DNA of 53,145 nucleotides, taken from NCBI GenBank assembly GCA_002716585.1, contig PBBL01000050.1:1-53145 (forward strand), given 5' to 3'. The notes under the pieces are model-generated. The model saw only the letters and a list, made by a program, of their open reading frames with translations, was not told the origin of the DNA and did no database searches. A program made the position numbers and the translations under genes. Of this stretch, positions 16,049 to 23,817 are shown one piece after another. Source of the stretch: Myxococcales bacterium (GTDB lineage Bacteria > Myxococcota_A > Bradymonadia > Bradymonadales > GCA-2716585). The first letter of the stretch is position 1, and the number at the start of each line of letters is the position of its first letter.

Positions 16049-17674
16049 GTGCGCAAGACGACGGGTTGCATCGAGTTATGGGCGGTGGTGGCCTCGCTGA
16101 TGGTGTGGGCGACGCTTGGGTTGTGGTCCACGGAGGCGACGGCGCTGGAGTACACGATCAAGTACGGTGATTCGCTCCCCAAGCTGGCCAAGCGCTTCTA
16201 CGGCGACTCCAGGCAGTGGCGGCGCATCGCTGAGGCGAACGGGCTGGAGACCGGCGAGTTCTTCAAGGTCGGTGAGGTGATCCTGATCCCGGAGGACGGC
16301 GACCCGGAGAACCCCGGCGCGCACATCGCCTACGCCGAGGGCGCCGTGGAGGTGCTGCTGCCGCCTGACGACAAGGCGAAGCCTGCGGAGGTCGGGGTTC
16401 CGCTGCTGTGGCAGCACGGCGTGCGGACGGGCGAAGGGGCGAGCGCCGAGCTGAGGTTGAAGGACGGGGCGCTGCTGAAGCTGTCGCCGGAGACGGAGCT
16501 TGTGGTGCTCGGCGCCCGCGGGGTTCGACGGGGTCGCCCTGGAGGCGTGCGGATCCACCTCAAGCGTGGCGCGGTGGAGCTGTCGGGGGAGGTCGGGAGG
16601 CCGTCGCAGCTGGAGATCCTGACCCGCGATGGCCTGGCGAGGTTGGTGGGCTCGTCGCTCCTGTTCGGGATCAAGGGGGGGCTGTACGAGGTCGCGGCGC
16701 CGGACGGGGAGATCGCGTTTGAGGAGAACAGGATCCTGAGGGGGAAGGGGGGGGTGACCCACCCGGCCAAGGGGAGCGACCTGAACGCGCTGCCGAAGGC
16801 GCCGCGGCTGACGCTGCCCGAAGGGACCGCGGTGTTGGTGTCGATCGGTCGCCAGGAGCGGCCGCTGCTGAGCTGGTCGAAGTTTGACGGCGCGTTGGGG
16901 CGCTACGAGGCGCGCGTCACGTCGCTGGAGCGTCGGTCGGAGACGCAGCGCGTGGAGGCGGACGGCGAGCAGAGCCACATGACGTTGCCGCTGTCGCGGC
17001 CTGGCTTGTACGAGGTTCAGGTGCGCGCCATCGGCAAGGCCGGGCTGCCTGGCCCATGGGCGACGCGCCGGATCTGGCACGTCGTGCTGACCCCGACCAA
17101 CCGCTACGTGGGCAGGGACTCCTCGGGGCGCCCGGTGTTTGTGGGGGTGGGCGAGCTGACCTTCAACCCCGGGCGTCAGGACATGATGGTCTACGCGGGC
17201 GTGGATCAGGCCGAGCTGGAGCTGGTCGGCGTGCGTGAGACGATGCGGGTGGAGGGGGTGGGCGAGCACAAGCTGGTGCTGCGGGTGCTGCCGGGCGACG
17301 CGCTGGAGCGCAAGAAGCCGCTGCCCGACGTGGAGATGTCGCTGGTGATCGCCGAGATCTCGGGGATCGAGGTGGACTTCGCGCCGCTCCAGCTCGACCC
17401 GATGAAGGTGCAGGAGGTGCAGGTGACGGTGCGGCTGAAGGATCAGCAGGGGCGCCCGGTGGTGGGTGAGGCGCCGATCGTCGAGGCGGGCCGTCGCTCC
17501 TGCGAGGCGCGCCCGACCAGCGAGCCGGGCGAGTACCGCTGCGCGCTGACGCCGCGGGTGCCGCCCGGGCTGGAGACGCTGCCGCTGGTCATCAAGGGGC
17601 GCGGCGGGACGTTTGTCCATCAGGAGCGCTTCATGGTGCGGTTGCCCGACGAGGACGCGCTGCGGGTGCGTTAG
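16049..17674 (+). CDS. LysM-FecR domain envelope protein
   Basis: A 541-residue exported protein starting with GTG. A signal/anchor segment (about residues 9-30) is followed by a LysM domain (about 35-81, YTIKYGDSLPKLAKRFYGD to VGEVILIPED), which binds glycan strands of peptidoglycan. A FecR-type domain (about 95-235, GVRTGEGASAELRLKDG onward) follows, then fibronectin-like beta segments (YEVQVRAIGKAGLPGPWATR, about 318-340) and a C-terminal Ig-like part. LysM-FecR fusions occur as cell-wall-associated sensors or scaffolds in myxobacteria; no sigma/anti-sigma partner is adjacent. An AGAGG site precedes the GTG by 5-9 nt. It is divergent from the SRPBCC gene across 186 bp. Ligand and role unknown. 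Confidence 0.88.
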   Translation: MRKTTGCIELWAVVASLMVWATLGLWSTEATALEYTIKYGDSLPKLAKRFYGDSRQWRRIAEANGLETGEFFKVGEVILIPEDGDPENPGAHIAYAEGAVEVLLPPDDKAKPAEVGVPLLWQHGVRTGEGASAELRLKDGALLKLSPETELVVLGARGVRRGRPGGVRIHLKRGAVELSGEVGRPSQLEILTRDGLARLVGSSLLFGIKGGLYEVAAPDGEIAFEENRILRGKGGVTHPAKGSDLNALPKAPRLTLPEGTAVLVSIGRQERPLLSWSKFDGALGRYEARVTSLERRSETQRVEADGEQSHMTLPLSRPGLYEVQVRAIGKAGLPGPWATRRIWHVVLTPTNRYVGRDSSGRPVFVGVGELTFNPGRQDMMVYAGVDQAELELVGVRETMRVEGVGEHKLVLRVLPGDALERKKPLPDVEMSLVIAEISGIEVDFAPLQLDPMKVQEVQVTVRLKDQQGRPVVGEAPIVEAGRRSCEARPTSEPGEYRCALTPRVPPGLETLPLVIKGRGGTFVHQERFMVRLPDEDALRVR

Positions 17675-17737
17675 GGTCGCGACAGCGGCTCGGCGAGGTA
17701 GAAATCTTGCCAGCGGGCGCGCCTGGGGTAGCCTCCG

Positions 17738-17756
17738 TGTCGGACATCATCCGACA
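17738..17756. promoter_or_regulatory. Inverted repeat abutting the ribosome binding site
   Basis: Perfect 7-bp arms TGTCGGA (17738-17744) and TCCGACA (17750-17756) around CATCA. The right arm ends 2 nt before the GGAGGT Shine-Dalgarno of the next gene, so it could be an operator or an RNA hairpin affecting translation. Confidence 0.5.
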
Positions 17757-17767
17757 TGGAGGTTGAT

Positions 17768-18355
17768 GTGGGAGAACAAGCTCTAACAAAAGCAGCGCCA
17801 CCTCGAACAGGGCCCGCGTTGGCGGGTCTGAGCGCCGTGGCGGCGGGCGCCCTCCTGGGGTGGGCCCAGCAGGGCCCCGGGTTCGGCTGGGATCGCGCCG
17901 TGTCGCGCTGGATCGAGGACACCGTCCCGATGCTGACGCCGCTCTCCGAGGCGGTGGGTTGGCCGCTGGGGGAGCGGTGGCCGTTCGCGGTGGCCGTGTT
18001 TACGGCGGTGGCCGTGCTCAGCTCGTTCAAGCGGCAGCGGGAGGCGGTCTTCATCCTCGGCGCGATCGCGGGTGGGATCATGATGGACTGGTCGCTGCGG
18101 GCGCTCTTGTCGTCGCTGCCGCCCGCCTCCAGCCTGCTGATCTACGGCGCCTTCCTCGGCAGCCTCGGCTACGCCGGTCACACCATCGCGTCCGCGACCC
18201 GGCCGCGCGTCGCGATCTGGAGCGCCGCCTCACTGACCGCGCTGGCGTGCGCGGTCAGCGCGGTCCATGCGGGCCACCTCCCCTCGGCGGTGGCGTTGTC
18301 CGCCTTCCTCGCCGTGAGCTGGCTCATGGTCCTGCGCCACCTCCTCTCCGCCTGA
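17768..18355 (+). CDS. PAP2-like integral membrane protein, degenerate active site
   Basis: A 195-residue protein with about five to six membrane helices. Topology and spacing resemble PAP2/PgpB-type lipid phosphatases (WDRAVSRWIED near the N-terminus, GYAGH where the family has PSGH, VHAGHLPSAVALSAF where it has HxxxDVxAG). However, the KX6RP motif is absent and the final catalytic Asp is replaced by Ala, so phosphatase activity is doubtful. An upstream ATG at 17756 is in frame, but GGAGGT (17758-17763) lies inside that region and is 4 nt from the GTG at 17768. The same SD-spacer-start layout is seen at the lipoprotein gene at 3001, so the GTG is chosen. Could be another small membrane family. 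Confidence 0.6.
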   Translation: MGEQALTKAAPPRTGPALAGLSAVAAGALLGWAQQGPGFGWDRAVSRWIEDTVPMLTPLSEAVGWPLGERWPFAVAVFTAVAVLSSFKRQREAVFILGAIAGGIMMDWSLRALLSSLPPASSLLIYGAFLGSLGYAGHTIASATRPRVAIWSAASLTALACAVSAVHAGHLPSAVALSAFLAVSWLMVLRHLLSA

Positions 18356-18561
18356 TCCGCGCCGTCCTGGCGCTCCTGGGAAGAATCGCGGCCTTCAAGT
18401 TGTCATGAGGTTGGTCGTGCCTATTGCTTCGATGGGCGAAGCTGGGGTATGGATCTCCAGTATAGTGGACTGCTTCAGTCCATGAACACCGTCCGAGCAG
18501 CCCCGATACACCAACCCACGCGGCTCCACGCAGCGCAGGCGCCGCGTAGCCGGGAGGAGCG
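18356..18561. other. Intergenic region upstream of bolA with small hairpin
   Basis: No gene seen. It contains a TATAGT hexamer (18461-18466) without a convincing -35, followed at once by a perfect 6-bp hairpin TGGACT-GCTTC-AGTCCA (18466-18482). It may hold the promoter of the bolA-glutaredoxin pair. Confidence 0.3.
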
Positions 18562-18810
18562 ATGACCCCCGAGCAGCTACAAGCCCTGATACGGCGCTCC
18601 CTCCCCGACGCCGAAGTGCACGCGGAGGATTTGACCGGGACCCGGGATCACTGGCGCTTGACGGTGATCTCCGAGGCGTTCGAGGGCGAGCGTCTCGTGG
18701 CTCAGCACCGCATGATCAATGAGGCGTTGGCCGCTCAGCTCAAGGACAACACGATCCACGCGCTGTCGCTCAAGACCTACACGCCAGCCCGCTGGGCCGA
18801 GGCGAACTGA
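18562..18810 (+). CDS. bolA: BolA family protein
   Basis: An 82-residue BolA-like protein (compact KH-like class II fold). It matches the family in LIRRSLPDAEVHAEDLTG, the GERLVAQHRMINEAL helix with its conserved His, and the closing ALSLKTYTPARW. BolA proteins bind monothiol glutaredoxins through a shared [2Fe-2S] cluster and act in iron-sulfur trafficking or iron sensing; the immediate downstream gene is such a glutaredoxin (35 bp apart). That conserved pairing supports both calls and a common operon. GGGAGGAG lies 5 nt before the ATG. Whether it is closer to BolA or the YrbA/IbaG subgroup cannot be decided by eye. Confidence 0.92.
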   Translation: MTPEQLQALIRRSLPDAEVHAEDLTGTRDHWRLTVISEAFEGERLVAQHRMINEALAAQLKDNTIHALSLKTYTPARWAEAN

Positions 18811-18845
18811 AGAGTCCACCGCAACCACCACGGAGATTGGAAACC

Positions 18846-19250
18846 ATGGCCAAGAAGTTCTCACTGCCGATCGCCGGCCAGAGCGCCCCGACCGCCCCCG
18901 CCGCGTCGAGCGAGCACAAGACGCGCTCCCAGGGGGGCGACGTCCAGAGCGAGCTGGCGCACCTCGTCGAGTCCAACAAGATCCTCATCTTCATGAAGGG
19001 GTCGCCGCAGTGGCCCCAGTGCGGGTTTTCGGCGCGGGCGGCGCAGATCCTCGACAGCTTCGGCGTCTCCTACGCCCACGTGAACGTGCTGGAGGACCCA
19101 GAGATCCGCCAGGGCATCAAGGAGTTCTCCAACTGGCCGACCATCCCCCAGATCTACGTTAACGGCGAGTTCCTCGGCGGGAGCGACATCCTGCTGGAGA
19201 TGTACCAGAACGGCGAGCTGCAGGACGCCATCAACGAGCTGTCCAACTGA
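18846..19250 (+). CDS. grxD: Monothiol glutaredoxin (Grx4 type)
   Basis: A 134-residue monothiol glutaredoxin with the signature CGFS active site (residues 59-62, within QWPQCGFSARA) and the glutathione-binding WPTIPQIYVNGEFLGGSDI segment. CGFS glutaredoxins bind a [2Fe-2S] cluster with glutathione and hand it to target proteins, often in complex with BolA, encoded just upstream. An N-terminal extension of about 35 Ala/Ser/Thr-rich residues precedes the domain and is unusual for Grx4, which normally starts close to the domain. GGAGAT is 8 nt before the ATG; a TTG three codons earlier is less likely. Cytoplasmic. Confidence 0.93.
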   Translation: MAKKFSLPIAGQSAPTAPAASSEHKTRSQGGDVQSELAHLVESNKILIFMKGSPQWPQCGFSARAAQILDSFGVSYAHVNVLEDPEIRQGIKEFSNWPTIPQIYVNGEFLGGSDILLEMYQNGELQDAINELSN

Positions 19251-19370
19251 GCCGCGCCCCGCTCCACCCCTCCTCCAGGCCTGAAGCGTGCGCGTTGCGC
19301 GGTCACGCGGGCGTTCGGAACAAGGCTGGAGCGCGTCTCGCCAGGCTCCTGGGGCAGGCGCAAAACCATC

Positions 19371-19399
19371 TTGACAGCGCCCAACGCTGCTGTTAGCAA
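19371..19399 (+). promoter_or_regulatory. Promoter of tRNA-Lys
   Basis: TTGACA (19371-19376), exactly 17 nt, then TAGCAA (19394-19399) with an extended -10 TG (19391-19392). Predicted start near 19406, about 30 nt before the tRNA. Confidence 0.75.
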
Positions 19400-19436
19400 T
19401 GGCGGCCCTGATTCGACCGCTCCGCGCGGTTGAGAC

Positions 19437-19508
19437 GGGCCGGTAGCTCAGTGGTAGAGCAACGGACTTTTAATCCGTCGGTCGTGGGTTCGACCCCCAC
19501 CCGGCCCT
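19437..19508 (+). tRNA. tRNA-Lys (anticodon TTT)
   Basis: Complete cloverleaf: acceptor GGGCCGG/CCGGCCC, D arm GCTC-GAGC, anticodon stem ACGGA/TCCGT with loop CTTTTAA (anticodon TTT), T arm GTGGG-TTCGACC-CCCAC. The 3' CCA is not encoded. The discriminator position is T, unusual for tRNA-Lys. Confidence 0.95.
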
Positions 19509-19517
19509 CTCGTTCTG

Positions 19518-19557
19518 ACGCCAACGATCTGTATTGACAGAGTGTGAGCGTTGGCGT
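19518..19557. promoter_or_regulatory. 9-bp inverted repeat embracing the tRNA-Glu promoter
   Basis: Perfect arms ACGCCAACG (19518-19526) and CGTTGGCGT (19549-19557) separated by 22 nt. They flank the TTGACA and run into the -10. It could be an operator, or an RNA stem at the 3' end of the tRNA-Lys transcript. Confidence 0.5.
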
Positions 19558-19562
19558 AGAAC
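19534..19562 (+). promoter_or_regulatory. Promoter of tRNA-Glu
   Basis: TTGACA (19534-19539), 17 nt, TAGAAC (19557-19562), same architecture as the tRNA-Lys promoter. The predicted start near 19569 places a 9-bp hairpin CTCAACCCC/GGGGTTGAG (19570-19589) at the very 5' end of the precursor leader. Confidence 0.65.
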
Positions 19563-19596
19563 AAATCCCCTCAACCCCACGGGGTTGAGCTGGTGT

Positions 19597-19671
19597 GTCC
19601 CCGTCGTCTAGCCAGGTCCAGGACACCGGGTTTTCATCCCGGCAACACGGGTTCGAATCCCGTCGGGGGTA
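19597..19671 (+). tRNA. tRNA-Glu (anticodon TTC)
   Basis: Acceptor GTCCCCG pairs with CGGGGGT (two G-U pairs at the tip). The D-arm context GTCTAG...AGGAC is typical for Glu. Anticodon stem CCGGG/CCCGG with loop TTTTCAT (anticodon TTC), T arm ACGGG-TTCGAAT-CCCGT. Discriminator A; CCA not encoded. Confidence 0.95.
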
Positions 19672-19684
19672 TTCACGCCGCATG

Positions 19685-19720
19685 AGCCGGGGTCGCTTCT
19701 AAAGCGGCCCCGGCTTTTTT
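19685..19720 (+). terminator. Rho-independent terminator of the tRNA unit
   Basis: 14-bp stem (AGCCGGGGTCGCTT / AAGCGGCCCCGGCT, one T-G pair) with a 3-nt loop, followed by five or more T. It lies 14 nt after tRNA-Glu and is the clearest intrinsic terminator in the window. Confidence 0.93.
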
Positions 19721-19886
19721 ACTTAGGGTCACCTCTGAAGGTCACCTCAGCATCCCTTCTGCACGCTCTAAAGCTCACATCACCATGAACCGCGCGCAGG
19801 GGCGACCCTTGTGATGCGGTCGCCGGTTGTGTATCCCAAACTCAACAATTCAACAGGGCGACGCCTCAAGCCGGGCGGAGGATGGG

Positions 19887-21770
19887 ATGGACGTGGAGCA
19901 CCTCAAAGCGATAGACGCCGCAGCGAAGCTGGGCGATCGGGCTACGCTGATCGAGCTGGGCGCGACCGCCTGGGCGGAGGCGCGCTGGGAGCACGTCGCC
20001 GCGGCCCTCCGCGCGCTGGGGCTGGAGGCCAGCCAGGACGCCGTGGTGGGTTTGAGCGAGGCGCTGTCGTCGGTCAATGGGCGCCGTCGAAAGAACCTGC
20101 TCACCCCGAAGGAGGTCGTCACCTGCCTGGTGGAGGCGCGGCACGGTGACGCGCCTTCGTCGCGCCGTCCCGTGCACGGGCGCCTCATCTGGATGGCGCG
20201 CCGGGTGGAGCGCCCGTTCTGTGAGGCGATCCGAGGGGACGACGGGCACATCCAGCTCGTGGTCGGCGAGGAGGGGGTCGCCTCCTATCAGGCGGTCCCG
20301 GATCGTCTGAGCGTGGCGCTCACCGAGGGCTTCGCGCCGATGGAGGTCGTCGAGCCGTCGGAGCAAGCCACTTCGGTGCTCCCGGTGGAGGTGGCTCAGC
20401 GCCTTGAGCGGATCCACGTCGGCGAGCCCAACAGCTACACGTTCGACGCGCTGCTTGAGCTGCTGGCCGAGCAGGAGGGGGAGCCCTTCTACGAGGCGGC
20501 CATCGAGCTGGCCGAGGCGCAGCTGGTGAGTTGGGAGGCCGCTGAGCGCGCGCCGCACTACGCCTGGGCGCGCAAGAGCGTCGGGCGCCCCCACGGGCGC
20601 TTGATTCAGGCGGTGCGCCTGAGCCTGGACGACCTTCATGTGTGTCTGGAGGCGTGCCCCGACCGCGCCCCGATCACGACTCTGACCCACTTCGATCTGG
20701 CGAGCTTCACGTTGCCTGAAGGTGCCTCGGAGGAGTCGCTCGGCATGCTTCAGCGGCTCACCGGGTTGGAGCACCTGAGGATGTCGTATTGGAGCGTGTC
20801 GGAGGAGGAGATGGCGCTCCTCGCGAGGCTCCGCTTCCCTGCGTCGCTCCGCACCGTGACCCTCCCCAACCTGCCCAACCCGGATCACCTCAGCGCGCTC
20901 CTGGAGCACCTGAGCGAGGACTGCCCGGAGCTGGAGCGGGTGCACTTCACCGCGCACAACAGCCCGCACCTCCTCGACCGCCTTGAGGGGCTGAGGGGGC
21001 TCTCGGAGGGCGTCGCCCTCGGCGTGACCGTCACCCACCCGAGCGCCTACCCCGAGGTGGCCCAGGCGATCGAGGAGCGCCTGGGCGCGCGTCGCCTCGA
21101 CGTCCTCGACGCCACCGACATCAGCGACACGCGCCGTCTGTACACCGCTGTCGGGGTCTGCGACTTCGTCGCGGGCGTCGGCGCGCTGCGCCTGACCACC
21201 CGGCCCGGCGGGCTCGCGGCGCTCTTCGCCGAGCCCGAGCGCTGGTCGCGGCTGAGCAGGCTCGCCGTCAAGGTGGCGAGCCTCACCTCGGAGGACCTGA
21301 CGGCGTTGACGCGGCTGCCCACCCTGGCCTCGTTCACGGAGCTGGAGGTGACCGGCGAGCTGGGCACCGACGCGGCGCGGCAGGTGGCCGCGGCGCTGGC
21401 TTCGGACGCGCCACGCCTGGAGCGGCTCGCGCTCCCTGGCTCGCGTCTGGGCAATGAAGGCCTCAGGGCCTTCGCGGACGCGGGGTTGTTGCGCGGCTTG
21501 CGGCACCTCAACCTGCACGACGGTCGCTTCAAAGGGCGAGGGCTGGTTGTGCTGACCGATCCAGACCAGGGCCCCGCTCAGCTTGAGACGCTGGTGCTCT
21601 CCAAGAACTCCATGGGGAAGCCCGTCGTCACGAAGTTCGCCGAGTGGGAGCCCCTTGGGCGCCTCCGCCTCCTGGATCTCACGAAGGTTCGCCTCAGCCC
21701 CGACAACCGCGAGCGGCTCTTTGCGTCGCCCTGGGTGGTCCCCGAGGCGGTCCGGGGTCAACCGGCGTGA
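19887..21770 (+). CDS. Leucine-rich-repeat-like protein of unknown function
   Basis: A 627-residue cytosolic protein (no signal peptide). The N-terminal about 220 residues are helical with no recognised family (MDVEHLKAIDAAAKLGDRAT start). From about residue 270 onward the sequence shows irregular leucine-rich repeats of RNI type, e.g. LQRLTGLEHLRMSYWSV, LERLALPGSRLGNEGLRAFA, LRHLNLHDGRFKGRGLVVL, LETLVLSKNSMGKP and LRLLDLTKVRLS. Such horseshoe domains are protein-interaction surfaces. This resembles the large myxobacterial paralog families of LRR proteins with helical N-termini. ATG at 19887 is preceded by GGAGG with 5-nt spacing; the open frame reaches back to a GTG at 19827 without an SD. 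Partner unknown. Confidence 0.78.
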   Translation: MDVEHLKAIDAAAKLGDRATLIELGATAWAEARWEHVAAALRALGLEASQDAVVGLSEALSSVNGRRRKNLLTPKEVVTCLVEARHGDAPSSRRPVHGRLIWMARRVERPFCEAIRGDDGHIQLVVGEEGVASYQAVPDRLSVALTEGFAPMEVVEPSEQATSVLPVEVAQRLERIHVGEPNSYTFDALLELLAEQEGEPFYEAAIELAEAQLVSWEAAERAPHYAWARKSVGRPHGRLIQAVRLSLDDLHVCLEACPDRAPITTLTHFDLASFTLPEGASEESLGMLQRLTGLEHLRMSYWSVSEEEMALLARLRFPASLRTVTLPNLPNPDHLSALLEHLSEDCPELERVHFTAHNSPHLLDRLEGLRGLSEGVALGVTVTHPSAYPEVAQAIEERLGARRLDVLDATDISDTRRLYTAVGVCDFVAGVGALRLTTRPGGLAALFAEPERWSRLSRLAVKVASLTSEDLTALTRLPTLASFTELEVTGELGTDAARQVAAALASDAPRLERLALPGSRLGNEGLRAFADAGLLRGLRHLNLHDGRFKGRGLVVLTDPDQGPAQLETLVLSKNSMGKPVVTKFAEWEPLGRLRLLDLTKVRLSPDNRERLFASPWVVPEAVRGQPA

Positions 21771-21839
21771 GCGCGTCGCGCTGTGGTCGCGGTTCTTTTT
21801 CAGGAGCCGTGCGCCTCGAACGCGACGGGCGGGTGAGCG

Positions 21840-21869
21840 TTGACCGTCGCACCGTGAGGCGAGTATCCT
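21840..21869 (+). promoter_or_regulatory. Predicted promoter placing +1 at the start codon
   Basis: TTGACC (21840-21845), 18 nt, TATCCT (21864-21869). Transcription would begin about 21874-21877, which coincides with the GTG at 21874; the following HD gene would be leaderless. Confidence 0.45.
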
Positions 21870-21873
21870 GAAG

Positions 21874-23061
21874 GTGGCATGGCACAGACGTCAGCACTTC
21901 AACCTGAGGGCACGCGCTTTGTGGGATCCCAACGACACCAACACCACCAACCTCCCGGTGCTGGATCGGTTCAAGGGCGATGACGCCCAGGTGCGCCTCT
22001 CCACCAAGCTCATGGAGTGGGACGAGGCGCCGGTGACCGACCAGGAGATCGCAGACGCCCTCGGAGAGGGGGCCGTCGAGGCGTTCCGCTACACCCAGAA
22101 GAAGCTCGCGGGCAACGTCCGCAAGGTCACGGGGGAGCCCGCGCTGTGCCACTCGGCCGACGTCGCGATCCGAGCGGCCAGCCTGGGTTATGGCGAGCGG
22201 GTGATCCAGGCGTGCCTGCTGCATGACGTGGCTGAGGACTCGTCGAGCGGCTTCGCGCAGCTCCCCGAGGCGTTCGACGACATCGGCAAGCGGTTCTCGA
22301 CCGAGCTGGCCGATGACGTCGCGCTGCTCACCAACCGTTACCAGCTCCTCTTTCAGGCCGCGGCCGAGAAGGTCAGCCGCGACATCGAGCCAAGCCAGCG
22401 CGGCATGAGCGCGTTTCGCTCCGCGCTCGACGTGCTCTACTTCGAGTCTGGTCCGGAGCTGTGCAGCACCTTCGGGCGCGAGTTCTATGGCGTCGCGCAG
22501 TTCCTGGAGAAGGAGCTTGATCTGACCGAGGCTCAGATCGCCTACAAGCGCAACAGGAAGTTCTCGCTGACCCGCCACCTGGAGCGGCGCCTGTACGCGA
22601 CCTACATCAAGGACATGGCCCGAGACGCGACCGAGAAGGCGAACGGGGCCCCCCGGGTCGCGTCGACGCCGCTGATCGTCAAGTGCGTGGACATCATCGA
22701 CAACGTCCGCACGAGCGAGGTCAGCAACCGGAGCAACCTGTACCGCCTCGTCCGTAAGGCGGAGACGATCATCGACTGCGTCCAGGAGGACTTCCTCGAT
22801 CAGATCCCGGGTGAGGTCGCGCGGCTCACGACGATCGGCCCGCTCCACCGCATCGTGCAGATCCGCTTCGTCGATCAGATCAAGCTGCGGCGCCGCGCGG
22901 TGGCCGACAACTTCTCCGAGACGCGGTTCGCGGGCCTGGTGCGCTTCCTGGTGGATGAGGGCAACCGCCTGACCGCCAAGTACATGATCCCCGCCAACCG
23001 CATTGAGGAGGTGGAGCTGTTGGAGAACGACGTGCGCCGCCTCAACCCCGGTCGGGGCTGA
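21874..23061 (+). CDS. HD-domain phosphohydrolase related to RelA/SpoT hydrolases
   Basis: A 395-residue cytosolic protein. The HD metal-binding set is visible: His93 (LCHSADVAIRAA), His117-Asp118 with Glu121-Asp122 (ACLLHDVAEDS) and the distal Asp273 in KCVDIIDNVRTSE. Order and context (HxxxVA, LLHDVxED, K-x-x-D-x-x-x-N-x-R-T) match the (p)ppGpp hydrolase domain of RelA/SpoT and small alarmone hydrolases. There is no synthetase, TGS or ACT domain, and a roughly 100-residue helical insert separates the two halves. It may therefore degrade an alarmone or another nucleotide; substrate unproven. The GTG has only AAGG 1-2 nt upstream, so either it is leaderless or the start is further downstream (e.g. 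ATG of codon 47). Ends 4 bp from the convergent gene. Confidence 0.8.
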   Translation: MAWHRRQHFNLRARALWDPNDTNTTNLPVLDRFKGDDAQVRLSTKLMEWDEAPVTDQEIADALGEGAVEAFRYTQKKLAGNVRKVTGEPALCHSADVAIRAASLGYGERVIQACLLHDVAEDSSSGFAQLPEAFDDIGKRFSTELADDVALLTNRYQLLFQAAAEKVSRDIEPSQRGMSAFRSALDVLYFESGPELCSTFGREFYGVAQFLEKELDLTEAQIAYKRNRKFSLTRHLERRLYATYIKDMARDATEKANGAPRVASTPLIVKCVDIIDNVRTSEVSNRSNLYRLVRKAETIIDCVQEDFLDQIPGEVARLTTIGPLHRIVQIRFVDQIKLRRRAVADNFSETRFAGLVRFLVDEGNRLTAKYMIPANRIEEVELLENDVRRLNPGRG

Positions 23062-23065
23062 GAGG

Positions 23066-23758
23066 TCACGCCGAGAACGGGATCGGCGGCACGTCGTTGA
23101 CCAGGATCCCCACTCCGAGCGCGTGCGAGCGCTGCGCGCGCCGATCGAGCGGCACCCCCGACGACACACACCACAGCTGAACCCCGACCAGCCGACGCGA
23201 CAGCCCCTCGCTCGCCCCACCCGAGGCGTCCATGTGGCGCGGCGCGTTGGCAGCGGCACGGCCGACCGACTCCATGAGGTGGATCGTCATCGCGAAGTGG
23301 GCGCCGCAGCGCGCCTCGTGGGCCTCCACCCCTTCGATGGCCGTCGCCGTCAGCCGCGCGACGCCTCGGAAGTCGCCCTGCCGGAGGAGCCGCCGCGCGT
23401 CGCGCGTGTAGGTCGCCACGTCGCGGCGCAGCGCCTTCACCTGACGTCGCTCGGCCCGCCCGGTGTAGCGGGGCGGGCGGGTCGGGTCGCCCGCCAGGCT
23501 CATGGAGACGAAGTCGTCGGCGACGACCCCGACGCCTGCCGCGTTGAACGGCCGCGCGGCGTGATCAAAGTAGCGCGCCAGCGGCAAGCAGGCGATCTCG
23601 GACGCGACCAGCATGCGCGACAGCCACCGCGAGGCCCCATGGGTCCGCTCGGCGTAGAGAGGCGCGCGGGCGCGGTTGAGGGCGATCGCCTCGCGCATGT
23701 GGAGCGTGAACTGATCCGGGTGCGTCTGAACGAGCGCGGGCGTGGATGGGTTCGACAT
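23066..23758 (-). CDS. Hypothetical protein, last gene of prenyltransferase/dikinase operon
   Basis: A 230-residue cytosolic, probably all-helical protein with no recognised family. Helices carry His/Glu clusters (SEIACLPLARYFDH near 53-66 and EGVEAHEARCGAHFAMTIHLMES near 140-163). That could be a metal site of the kind found in four-helix di-iron proteins, but no ExxH pair is convincingly conserved by eye. It lies 59 bp after the GNAT-like gene and shares its strand, so it is the likely fourth gene of the operon starting at 28747. GGAGAC precedes the ATG at 23758; the longer open frame upstream overlaps the GNAT gene antisense and is not used. Function unknown. Confidence 0.7.
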   Translation of the reverse strand: MSNPSTPALVQTHPDQFTLHMREAIALNRARAPLYAERTHGASRWLSRMLVASEIACLPLARYFDHAARPFNAAGVGVVADDFVSMSLAGDPTRPPRYTGRAERRQVKALRRDVATYTRDARRLLRQGDFRGVARLTATAIEGVEAHEARCGAHFAMTIHLMESVGRAAANAPRHMDASGGASEGLSRRLVGVQLWCVSSGVPLDRRAQRSHALGVGILVNDVPPIPFSA

Positions 23759-23817
23759 CGGGTCTCCGTCCTGGCTTCCTGGGTTCAACTTGAAACAACG
23801 GCGTCTCGAGGCGTGGC

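Noticed and set aside
19393..19683. 96-codon minus-strand open frame over the tRNAs
   Set aside because: It is the antisense translation of tRNA-Lys and tRNA-Glu (VGVEPTTDGL and RRDSNP type peptides are well-known mis-annotations).
21879..21881. ATG as start of the HD hydrolase
   Set aside because: It is out of frame with the HD coding sequence; only the GTG at 21874 or a later codon fits.
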